A stretch of DNA of 64,000 bases from Amoebophrya sp. A120 (Eukaryota > Sar > Dinophyceae > Syndiniales > Amoebophryaceae), in assembly GCA_905178155.1 (NCBI GenBank), contig CAJINV010000001.1, positions 16,058,142 to 16,122,141 on the forward strand, given 5' to 3'. Shown one piece after another: positions 41,494 to 51,207 of the stretch. The notes beneath the pieces were generated by a model. The model did not search any database, was not told where the DNA came from, and worked only from the letters and a program-made list of their open reading frames with translations. Made by a program: the position numbers and the translations under genes. Position 1 is the first letter of the stretch. Each line of letters begins with the position of its first letter.

Positions 41494-44400
41494 TTATTCG
41501 GAATAATATCCCAAAACGCCCAAATCTGCCTGCAGCCGGACGTGGTTCAGGTGCGTGCCAAAGCTGAACAAGTTTCCGCCCCCGCCGACCAGGTGCAACT
41601 TCCCTCCATCCAAGCTCGCGGAGTGGTGCATGCAGAGAAAGTTACAGTCGGGTTGAAGCTTGGTAGAATTCTGGCTTTTTTCATCGATCTGCAAGGTGAT
41701 GATGTCCGTGATTTCGCACTGTTCGAAAGAAAAAAAGAACAGGGGAATTTCAGCACTGCTGTTCTCGCTCTTTGACACCAAGCAGTCGCCCACAATCAGT
41801 GCGCCAGAGGAGGTCCTCCTCCCTGATTTATCATTATCTGGCGGGATGCCGTCCGCTTGGCTGCTCTCCCGCGACGGCGCATTTCGCCTCTCGCAGGGTA
41901 GGACAGGACAGCCGTAAATCCCGGCAAGGACCGAGGGCGGGGGTACCATCGTCCCGGCGTCATTGCAAAGCTGTTCACGCGCAGCCGTCATCAAGGAATC
42001 GCTCAAGATTTGCACCGGGCTAAAAGAGGCTGAACTAGAGCTTGTGACGTCTTGTTCTATCCTTTCCATATCCATTCCCAGTGCCTCATCCGGAATAAAC
42101 AACACTTCACCGAGCCAGTTTTCCGCTCCGTCCAGGCCACCAAACAGGTACGCCCCTCCGTTTGGGCCCCAGCAGCAGGAGAGACTGTGCCGCGCGGTCG
42201 GAAGCGTGAACGGAAGCTTCCGCCATTGGATGAAAGTGTTCGTCGTTGTTCCCAGTTCTCCTGTGTTTTCCTCCTCCTTTTCGTTGGAGGATCTTGCCGT
42301 GTCGGAAGATACAGCTACTACCCCGGGTCGATTTTCGATTCTCCCACGCCAGATCTCGTTTGATGCCGCCCCGTGCTCGCCCCTGCCACCGAACACAAAA
42401 ACTTCGTGCCGAGTCGAAGAAGACAGATTATCTTGTTCGCAACTGCCCCTCCGCCGAACCAGCGTGGCGTGGCGATAGATACCTGGTGGACCCTCGGCCT
42501 CGGTGGCAAAGCGGGGCTCATTTTCCGCCGCGGTGGGCGGGGGATCCTCGAGAGCACAAGGCTGTAGTAGAGCCGCATCGTCACTGCAGGCAACAAAGTT
42601 GTTTTTCCCGTCGTCGGTTTCGTGGATGCTGAGAAGTTGTTGCGCCATGACTCTCCTTGACGTTTTCGTTGTTCCCTGGTGCTGAAGCGACGGCTTCCAC
42701 GGACTAGTGCGGCCTCCAAGTACTAGCACTTTATTCGAGGACGTTGCAGAGCCCGCCGGAGATGCGAAGTCGTCTAGCACCACCGCGCTCGCTCCCATGG
42801 GGCAGGCCATCGCTGCCGCACCCGGCGCCGGATTTTTATGAGAGGGAGCAGCACTCCCGCCACTGTGCAAAACACTAACCGTCGTGTCCTGGTGGGGAAA
42901 TAACACACCTGCGCTACTAGTAGTGCAACCACTATGATCCTCCGCCACACACACCATTGCCACACTGTTCAGTCGCTGGTGATTACCCGCTGCAGTCTTG
43001 CCGAAACCGCCATGCAAGCAGAAAGCTTTCCTCTGCCGATCGAACCACACCGCGGAGCCGTACCGCGCTCCCAAGGAGCAGGGGAACGCGCGTCCGCTCG
43101 CACGGGAGACCGAGATGGAGGACAAGGACTGCTCGGCTTGTACATCTCGCAATCGTTTCCAACACGTCGGTTTCGTTTCTACTTCGTTGCTAGGACCACT
43201 AGCTGCTGCTGTTCCTTGGTTCAGCATGATTCTCGCGAGCGCAGACCGGTCGTTCCCGCCGGCAATGAGCACGTAGTGCTGGAGCTTTGCGTGCCACTCT
43301 TCAAATTCGTCGAAGGGTTCGATTGTTTTCCACCGTTCCAGCACGTCTCTATTTTCCGCGTCGTACAGAAACTCCAGCAGCGTTCGGCAACCGGCGAATT
43401 GCAGCCCTTGGTGCAGAAAGCGCTCGGCCTGGGCCACCGGGGTCGGGTACCGGTGGTAGGCAAACAGCGGGCTTCCTCGCTTGCGGAAGTGCGCGTCCAT
43501 CACGAGCCCAAAATTCGTGTGCGGCAGCACCTGCTCGTAGGACAGAACCGTGTGGGGCGCGGAGCTCTCCGCGAAGATCTTGCCTACGGTGCGCACGACC
43601 GCGTCGGCCTCGTCGGTCGGCAAGTAGCACAGCACCACCTCGGCGAGCACCAATGTCGGCCGGTTTGCGGCGGCGAACGGCGCCAACCGCCTGCGCACCT
43701 CCTGCCGATCGGTGAGGTCGCAGCCAAGCAGTAGTTGGGCGCAGGGGCGGGGGCCTGCTTTTGGGGGGGATGGAGGGTCATGATCCGCGCTTGTTCTTGC
43801 GTTATCGTGCTCTGGAGGCGGAAACGCGTGGGCGTTCCGAGCCATAATCTCTTTTTTGCGCGTGAGGAGGTCCGGAAAATCCAGCTCAACGAACGCACCA
43901 ATCCGAGTTCGGTCGTAGTTCTTTGGGAAGGTTGTTATATCTGCCTCGGTGCTGGTGCTGTCTGTGTTTCGGTGGTGCAACCGCCAGTACAGTGTGTCGA
44001 ACCCTGCCCCGAGAACGATGATCTGCGTTGCCGTGTTATCCTGTGTAAAAACATCCCCACCCCAGAGTTGTCATGCTAAAGGAATTGCAGCACACTTTGC
44101 CCCCCCCTCTGCCCCAGGCCGCAGATGGCTTGACACGCAGGGGGGGTAGGTCAGGCGGACACCGAAGTGCCATCACCATCATCTCCCGGCCGCTAACCAA
44201 CTTTTCGCAACCTGCCATACTCCTCACTTATTCGCAATTTTTTTCCGGCTCCGCCGTCCCTGCAGGCTAGTATGTACGTGCGCCCGAGACATATAACACG
44301 TCCTCAAGTGCAACAGCACCCAAGGCGGTTTTCCTGACGCATGCAAAACAGTGCTCAGTCGGAAAACCTGGGATCACGCATAAACTACCTGGAGATTCGC

Positions 44401-45455
44401 AACCAACCATACTTGTCTCACAACCAGCCTTACTTTTCGCGCCAACACTTAGTCCTTTTGCCAACAGTTTCACGCCCACATCCAACCCCAGAGTTGTCAT
44501 GCAGATCTGCATGCGCAGGAGCATTTGTAATGCGCATCCCCATGAGAGGCATTTCCCAGCGTATTTTGGAACTTGTAATGCTGTAAACAGGGTCGGGAGA
44601 TGGATTTGCTATGCGGCTTCCCTTGCTAAACTGCATTACACTACAGCCTGCAACTTGTCATGCGTGGCTCCCAAAACTTCGAGGTTTGTGTTGCAGAATC
44701 CCCAGCTTGACTCTGGGGTGGGGACGTTTTTACAAATGATACGTGTCCGGGTAAAAGTCGATAAACCTGCGCACCGTGCGCTCCACAAGCTCGTACCGGA
44801 TCGCGTAGCCTCGGTGGATCAGCGGTGCCCGCCGTTTGATGCTTTGTGCGCCAGTCAGGTTGGGTGCCTTCGGGACGGACGACGCGGTGGCTTGTTTGCC
44901 CTTCGGTACGACGAGCGCTTTTTGTTCCGCGCCGGGGGCCACCAGGTCGTGGCTTGAGGTTCCAGTAGGCGTTTCGGTTCTATTCTTCGTGGTCGGAGAC
45001 GAGGATGCAGCTCCAGCTGCCGGGCACTGGCGACGCGCTACTCCCGCCGAGCGCTTGTCTTCGGTGCGCGGGCTGCTGCCGCTTGAAGGTTCCCACGAAT
45101 CCAGGCCTCCTTCCTTGTTTTGCTCTTTTCTTGACCCTTCCTCCGCTTCGGCATCTTTGTCCGTAATATCGGGCCTCGGTTTATTTGCGCTACTACGTTT
45201 GTGCTGCGTACTGCGTTTGCTGCCTCTTTGCGTCCCGCGATTCTCCGGAGTAGACACGACACCGGGGGGTGAGGCCGCCTTCGCCGGCCGCGTTGCTGCC
45301 CCTACTTCCTCGAACGCGAAGTACTCAACCCAGGGATCTTTGAAATACCCGAAGCGCACGGTGGAGGCCTTGGACACGATGGAGCTGTCGTTTGTTAGCT
45401 GAACACACATGGCATCTTGCGTGCCGCCAGCGGCCGCCGAAGTGGTTGACGCCAT
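41494..45455 (-). CDS. LCMT-kelch protein, TYW4/LCMT2-like
   Basis: Two exons, 45455-44742 and 44031-41494, separated only by a 705-bp introner; 1083 residues. The first third is a leucine carboxyl methyltransferase domain: RGYAIRYELVERTVRRF in exon 1, the SAM-binding IIVLGAGFDTLYWRL at the exon junction, then LVLAEVVLCYLPTDEAD and YEQVLPHTNFGLVMDAHF. The rest carries kelch-type blades (KAFCLHGGFGK, HEVFVFGGRGEHG, GAYLFGGLDGAENWLG, LHLVGGGGNLFSF). The LCMT-plus-kelch order is that of TYW4/LCMT2, which methylates the side chain in wybutosine synthesis on tRNA-Phe. It is longer than the human protein (about 690) because of low-complexity inserts. A PP2A-type methyltransferase is less likely, since those lack kelch blades. 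Confidence 0.82.
44037..44741. mobile_element. Composite introner in the LCMT-kelch gene
   Basis: A 705-bp element between 5-bp duplications CGTGT (44032-44036 and 44742-44746). In the gene's direction the ends are TATCATTTGTAAAAACG and TTTTTACACAGGATA. Excision joins FYPDT to ATQIIVLGAGF. The right part (about 44475-44741) is a near full-length relative of the element at 60605-60883. The left part repeats the terminal CCCCAGAGTTGTCATGC block at 44056 and then carries about 400 bases of unrelated sequence, so this is a composite or nested copy. Confidence 0.9.
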
Positions 45456-46070
45456 GCTTTGTTTTCTTCGATTCTGTATCGCGAGGAAAAGTAGAAAGAA
45501 GAAAGTGAAGCGCTATATGTCTTGTTCGGGGTCTACAACTGCTACAGTAATTATCCTCACGCGAGCCTGGGGACAAGTAGGATGGAAGTTCTCAGTTCTT
45601 GTCGCGGACAATCGCGTTTCGCATCGACAAATCAAGGCATTGCAAACATTGCTGGAGATGATCGTGTGCTGCCTTTCAATCAATTTTGATCGGAAAATGC
45701 CGACGATCCTGCGCCGGGATCATTTCTTTTGCTTTGCGTCCTCCGGTCGTTGGTACTGGAGCTCGATGGCGTTTTTCAAGGAGGTGATATGTGTTCTTTT
45801 CTTCGCAGCGGAACGATAACGGGCAGTATAGATCAAATGAGGAAGATGAACAAACTCGATGATGGACCTTATCAGTTCATTGGAGATGCATCAGCAATGC
45901 GAGTCTCTAAAGAATTGCAAGCCTCTGTCTTAGGGCAGATCTTCCGGCGGGGCCGAATGCGAAGCATTTCTGAATAGCGCAGGGATCATTCACGAATCGA
46001 GATCGCCGAAAAGAGGGGGGGCGCTTTGGATCTAAGAACGCGCGCAGACTGCGGGATCAATGAGAACAAG
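45456..46070. other. Left part of divergent strand-switch region
   Basis: Upstream of the last minus-strand gene, with short plus-strand frames only. It probably contains that gene's promoter; no motif was recognised. Confidence 0.45.
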
Positions 46071-46220
46071 GGCGCAGGCCAGGGCGGCGCAGGCCAGGGC
46101 GGCGCAGGCCAGGGCGGCGAAGGCCAGGGCGGCGCAGGCCAGGGCGGCGCAGGCCAGGGCGGGGGTGCGGCGCAGGTCCAGGCGGCGCAGGCCCGGGCGG
46201 CGGAGGCCTGGGCGCAGGCT
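46071..46220. repeat. 15-bp GC-rich minisatellite
   Basis: About seven tandem copies of GGCCAGGGCGGCGCA from 46071, nearly perfect to about 46165 and then degenerating. The period is a multiple of three, so both strands give long, meaningless Ala/Gln/Gly frames. Confidence 0.9.
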
Positions 46221-46640
46221 GGCCAGAGTCGCCGAATCTCGGGCGCTGGCCGACCAGAGTCGCAAAATCTTGGGCGTTGGTTGGCCGAAGTCGCAAAATC
46301 TCGGGCGTTAGCCGGTCAAAGTCGCAAAATCCCGGGCGTTGGCCAGCCAAAATTGCAACATCTTGGGCGTTGGCCGGCCAAAATTGCAAAATCTTCGGCG
46401 TTGGCCAACCAAAGTCCCAAAATCTTCGGTGTTGGGCAGTCAAAATCACAAAATCTTGGGCGTTACTCAGCCAAAATTACAAAATGTTTGCAAAATTCCG
46501 GCAAGATTTGCAAAATCCCGGGCGTTGGCCTGCCAAAATTGCAAAAACTCCGATAGTGGCCAGCCAAAATTGCAAAATCTTGGGCGTTAGCCTCCCAAAA
46601 TTGCAAAATACCGGGCGTTGGCCATGTTAAATCCGGCAGG
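46221..46640. repeat. 31-bp satellite, left block
   Basis: About 13 copies of a 31-bp unit whose core is GGGCGTTGGCCGGCCAAAAT followed by TGCAAAATCTT. The centre TTGGCCGGCCAA is a perfect 12-bp palindrome. Copies differ at several positions, so the array is not brand new. The open frames across it are artefacts of a stop-poor repeat. Confidence 0.9.
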
Positions 46641-46653
46641 GGGAGAGGGAGAA

Positions 46654-47379
46654 CACGACCCCCCACCGGCTAAGCAACCCACATCAGCGTGGGGCAGATC
46701 GATCACAGTAGTAGTGATTCTGGTGGTATAGCAGCCAAACTAGTAGACAAACAGCATGGGAATCATCAACAACAGTCGCCATCCATCATCATCAACATCG
46801 ACAAGCATAGCAGCAGCCTCCTCCGTGTGCTGACCTCTCTACTGGGCTCCAACCCTCGACAAGTTACCCTCCAGGCGGACCATCTACCGACACTCTCGAT
46901 AGACTACAACGACACAAACACCAGAAAGCTAGCGCCAATCGCTATAGTTTCACTATAGGGCCACAATGTGGCGCCACGGCCGCCGCCACAAGGTGACCGT
47001 GGCCCACTTTGTTATACACGACCCCCCACCGGCTAAGCAACCCACATCAGCGTGGGGCAGATCGATCACAGTAGTATTGATTCTGGTGGTATAGCAGCCA
47101 AACTAGTAGACAAACAGCATGGGAATACTCAACAACAGTCGCCATCCATCATCATCAACATCGACAAGCATAGCAGCAGCCTCCTCTGTGTGCTGACCTC
47201 TCTACTGGGCTCCGACCCTCGACCAGATACCCTCCAGGTGGACCATCTACCGACACTCTCGATAGACTACAACGACACAAACACCAGAAAGCTAGCCCCA
47301 ATCGCTATAATTTCACTATAGGGCCACAATGTGGCGCCACGGCCGCCGCCACAAGGTGCCCGTGTCCCACTTTGTTAGG
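46654..47379. repeat. 363-bp tandem duplication inserted in the 31-bp satellite
   Basis: Two head-to-tail copies, 46654-47016 and 47017-47379, beginning CACGACCCCCCACCGGCTAA and differing at only a small number of bases. Each ends in a hairpin-prone segment around TGTGGCGCCACGGCC. A 90-codon frame is open in both copies, but it starts at GTG, not ATG. The pair sits between blocks of the same 31-bp satellite. Confidence 0.9.
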
Positions 47380-47700
47380 CCAGCCACAATTGCAAAATTT
47401 AAGGCATTGGCTTGCCAAAATCAGAAAATCCGGGGCGTTGGCCTGCCAAAATCGCAAAATCTTGGGCATTAGCTGACCAAACTTGCAAAAACTTGGGCGG
47501 TGACCAGCCAAAATTTCAGAATATTCGGCGTTGGTCAGCCAAAATCGGAAAATCTTGGGCGTGGGCCGGCCAAAATTGCAAAAAACTTGGGCACTGGCCA
47601 GCGAAAGTTGTAAAATATTGGGCGCTGGCCGGCAGAAATCGCGAAATTTTTGGCAATGGCCGGCCAAAATTGCCAAATCTTTGGCGGTGGCCGGCCAAAA
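47380..47700. repeat. 31-bp satellite, right block
   Basis: About ten further copies of the same 31-bp unit (CAGCCAAAATTGCAAAATC-type cores), continuing the array interrupted by the 363-bp duplication. Confidence 0.9.
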
Positions 47701-47889
47701 TCGTACATTTGTGCTTTTATACTAGGAAAATAAGGGCCACTATGCCTATAGGCTACCCCCAAATGCTACAAAGTGCTATCCTTTGTGAAGCCAGTTTATA
47801 AAAATGCAACAAATCCACAAAATCGCGACCGCCGGAACCCAGTATGAAGCATTATAAAGATCCCTGTCTATCCGATCGCGACCGATAAT

Positions 47890-48650
47890 CCTTGTCCGAC
47901 CCCGAGCGCCCGTCATTCCTCCCTTCATTGCAGGGTGCGGGGCCCCGTACAGGCAGGCTGCCGCCGCCGCACACCAGAGCAGCCCCATTGGGGTCGGTTT
48001 TTGCAGCCCTACAGCACCCGATTCTGACAAGACCCTTTCCGCGCTTGCCCTGCCCGCCTGCTAAGGCGGCCTTTTCGCGCAAACGCGTTGAACCGGTGCG
48101 CGCGACCCCCGGCCGCGGTTCTCGCCCTTGGCCGCATGCTGCCGCCCGGTCCCCTTAGCCGGGATGGCACGGGGGCGGTGTGACGAGCGTGCGCAGCCCG
48201 CCTTATCTCCGCGGACCTCCGCCGCGGCAAGCGCAACCTCGGGCCGCACCTGCCCAAAAATCGAGCGGACAACCGCAAATCTGCGCGAAACCTGGAGCGG
48301 GGCGGCTTTCTCTCAGGCGCAGACCCGCGGTGGGGACACGGGCGCGGGAAGCCGCCTCCCGTCTAGTTGCTGCGCTGCGGAACCCTACGGCCGCGGAATC
48401 TCCTCGGGCCGCAGCGCAACGCAAAAAGCAACAGGACTAAATCGTGGACGCGGGGGGCACGCGGCGTGTGCGCAGGCAAATGGACGCGCACGGCTCACGT
48501 GCGCCGACATACATGGCGCAACCACAGGGAAAGCCTGCGGCCCGAAGCCCCAACGCGCGAGGAGAACCGCTCCCGCAAATTCCGGTGCTCGTTTCACCGC
48601 TGGGCGGGTAATCTCACCGCGCACGGGTGAACAACCGGCATACTGCTAAA
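47890..48650. other. GC-rich island 3 at the strand switch
   Basis: Abruptly GC-rich, with overlapping open frames on both strands and no domain in any of them. It lies between the satellite block and the first plus-strand gene. A promoter-type or origin-type role is possible but not shown by any motif. Confidence 0.45.
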
Positions 48651-49210
48651 GTAGGGCTTCGCGACATGCCAGTAACAAGATCAAAATGAGCGCTGCCGTT
48701 CAGTGCAGAGAAACCACGTGCAAAGATCAAATGCGTTCTGAGCAAGTGACAAAGCTTCCTATTGTAGGCGATCCTCATTCCGTGCAATGCATACTAGAAA
48801 ATGAGTTGATGCTGGAGAAAATAAAGGGATGATCAATCGAATTGCGAGCAACCATGCGAGGATCTCTATCAGCGAGATCAGCGTAAAGATCGAAATTCCG
48901 CCGCTCTTCCGTCGTACTGAGTGTCGAAGGCAGCTGCAGAGCCAACGGCTCAAAGTCTTCGATTCTCAACCCAGCGCACACAGGTTGGTCAGACAATACC
49001 TATCGCTCTTGAACGTAGACATTCATACTACACTGCAGAATTTGGAGTAGACCTTCACTGACCGAATACAGACATGTGCCGCCTTCCCGCGGGGAACTGC
49101 TTACCTTAGGACTCATTGCTACACTTGTAAGTAATTTACCCCGGCTCCGCTGCTGTTATTTATTTCTATAAAGCGCAGAACGAAGTGGGCCTCGCCCGGA
49201 CAAAGAACGC
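48651..49210. other. Intergenic upstream of ankyrin gene
   Basis: Short conflicting frames only. Presumably holds the promoter of the first plus-strand gene; no motif recognised. Confidence 0.4.
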
Positions 49211-50341
49211 ATGGGGGGCCGCAGGCGGAAGATACCGGCCCGGCTGTCGCCACTGCAATCAGATTTGATGAAGGCCAGTCGCGACAATGACATTCTTGCG
49301 GTAGCGCACATCATCCAAGACCTGTTGAAAAACAATGGCCTGGATCGGTCGATCACGCCCGCTGCCGCTCCTGCAGCAGAAATCGAATCCTCAGGTTCGT
49401 CCAGTAGCACATCGACGTTCCCGTCGGCGGGTATTAGCGAAACAAGGTGTTTTTCAACAGAGTTGTTCTCCGCCCCGGTTGATCGGGCAGCGGGGGCAGA
49501 AGAAGAAGAAGAAATAGACTGTGCGGGGACAAGTAGCAATCCCAACAGTTGTACGTCTCGGCACTGCGGGGAACAAGCTGCGGCGACAGTGAAATCAACC
49601 GGGGATCAGGCTTCGGAGATGGAACAACAGCTAGGGAGGGGCTGTACCACCGCGCCGCGGTCGGCTACTCATCCAGAGGCATCGTCAAGTATTGGGGACG
49701 GAGCTGCAGCTGCGGTCGAGCGAGCATTAAAAGAAATTTTTCCCAGCGGTGGACCCGACGAAGCAAGCCCTTCGACTCACGACAGCACGAGCTCCCCGCG
49801 GGTGGAGGCCGCGCAAGTAGTAGAACACCAGCGACGAGTACCACAAGAGGGCGCGATCGGAAATGCGGACCCATCACAAACTTCGCCCACAGTAGGGACT
49901 GCACAAACGCGGCCCACCACTTGTGAAGATTCCGACCACCGCGGCCCCCCGGGTCGATCCGTGGCCCTCAACCCGCGGGTGGTCCACGCGCGCACTGCCG
50001 CTATACTGTCGGCGAAACAAGAGATACAGAACGTGGACCAGCTTGGCAGCCACTTCACGGCTCTGCACATCGCCGCGATGAAGGGGCACTTGGAGATTGT
50101 TCGGCTGCTGGTAACTGCGGGCTGCGAAGTCAACGGCGTCACCTCCCGGGGCCTCAGTCCCACGCACATCGCCAGCAAAAAGGGGCACTTGGAAGTCGTC
50201 CGCTTTCTCTCGCGGAAACGCGCCACACCGGAAAGAATGCCGGACCTTCTTTTGGAACGAGACATGGTTCGTGACGCCCAGATTGCCTGCGTGGATAACC
50301 AGAACAAGCGAGTGAAACTGGAAAAAGCACTGCGAGCATGA
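49211..50341 (+). CDS. Ankyrin-repeat protein
   Basis: Single exon, 376 residues, ATG at 49211. Residues about 20-40 form a helix pair (LSPLQSDLMKASRDNDILA). The middle (about 50-260) is Ser/Thr/Ala-rich and disordered. Residues about 275-345 hold two clear ankyrin repeats: HFTALHIAAMKGHLEIVRLL and GLSPTHIASKKGHLEVVRFL. Ankyrin repeats are protein-binding surfaces; the partner is unknown. It is the first gene of the plus-strand block, and its orientation away from the LCMT-kelch gene marks the strand switch. The C-terminus is basic-helical (QNKRVKLEKALRA). Confidence 0.8.
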   Translation: MGGRRRKIPARLSPLQSDLMKASRDNDILAVAHIIQDLLKNNGLDRSITPAAAPAAEIESSGSSSSTSTFPSAGISETRCFSTELFSAPVDRAAGAEEEEEIDCAGTSSNPNSCTSRHCGEQAAATVKSTGDQASEMEQQLGRGCTTAPRSATHPEASSSIGDGAAAAVERALKEIFPSGGPDEASPSTHDSTSSPRVEAAQVVEHQRRVPQEGAIGNADPSQTSPTVGTAQTRPTTCEDSDHRGPPGRSVALNPRVVHARTAAILSAKQEIQNVDQLGSHFTALHIAAMKGHLEIVRLLVTAGCEVNGVTSRGLSPTHIASKKGHLEVVRFLSRKRATPERMPDLLLERDMVRDAQIACVDNQNKRVKLEKALRA

Positions 50342-51207
50342 ATTGCAGCAGCTGTTTGGGGCGCATTTTTTTTCCAAACTTTATCGACGACTCTACAACG
50401 CGACACTGTAAGATCGAGATTCATTTTTATCGACGGAAAAAGACCGCACAAGAATCAACCGCGGCAGTGAACTGCATGAAGATACGATGGCGCCGGATTG
50501 TGTATTCCTGTTTCTCCTACGTGTTCGCTCATATTGGACTCTCGCTTTTCGGTAAAAGAAGCTGCCTGGTCTGCACATTAATGTTGAATTGCTGGGGATG
50601 ATCGGAAAAGAAAATCCAGTGCGCGGGATGTGGTCTCGCTTCGTGATCGCCGTTGTCGCTTCGATGCTGATCGTGGTACCGTGTAAGTTTCTATCGTGAT
50701 GCTTGTTGAACCGCAACGGATCCTTGTACAGCTTTGAGTCCTTCTTCGTCGTTTGTTCGAGGAAGGAATATGAGATTGTTGACGAAGCAACGGTACTTGA
50801 TAAAAACAAAAATCTATCTCCGTAGTTCGGTCCCGGTAAGGGTGTGGCAGGCCGGTGTGTTTTCAAATTGCCACACAGAACGCGATGTAGAGCAAGAATG
50901 TCCTCCGGCGACGCACGCTTTGGTCATCACTCGGAAGCCCCACGCATGCGTCCGCCGCATCCTGCAGAACTAGGGTCAGTAAGAATTGATCACGCACCGG
51001 TCGGACAGCAGTCCGGCGCGGGGATGAGGCTTCGACATCGCGTTATGCCTTCAACATCCGCATTGTGCTAAAATGAATGCGGTGCAACTTCTTTCCGACG
51101 GGCGCATGGCAATCTGGTTTTTTCTTGAAATCACGGAAATAAAGTAGAGCGAACGGTACGGCAGGTGTGCAAAAAAAGTTTCCCCGCCCCGCGTACCGGA
51201 AAACAAG
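50342..51207. other. Intergenic, nothing recognised
   Basis: No sustained frame or repeat. Contains the 3' end of the ankyrin gene and the promoter region of the coiled-coil gene. Confidence 0.45.

Noticed and set aside
46689-47321. Pair of 89-residue frames as a duplicated small gene
   Set aside because: Both begin at GTG with no ATG, have no domain, and sit inside a tandem duplication in satellite DNA. Kept as a finding about the repeat, not as genes.
46221-47700. CRISPR-like array (31-bp repeats)
   Set aside because: Units are directly adjacent and diverged with no unique spacers, and the genes around it are eukaryotic.
46026-47801. Many overlapping reading frames on both strands across the satellite block
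   Set aside because: They arise because the 15-bp and 31-bp repeats lack stop codons; the peptides simply mirror the repeat period and conflict between strands.
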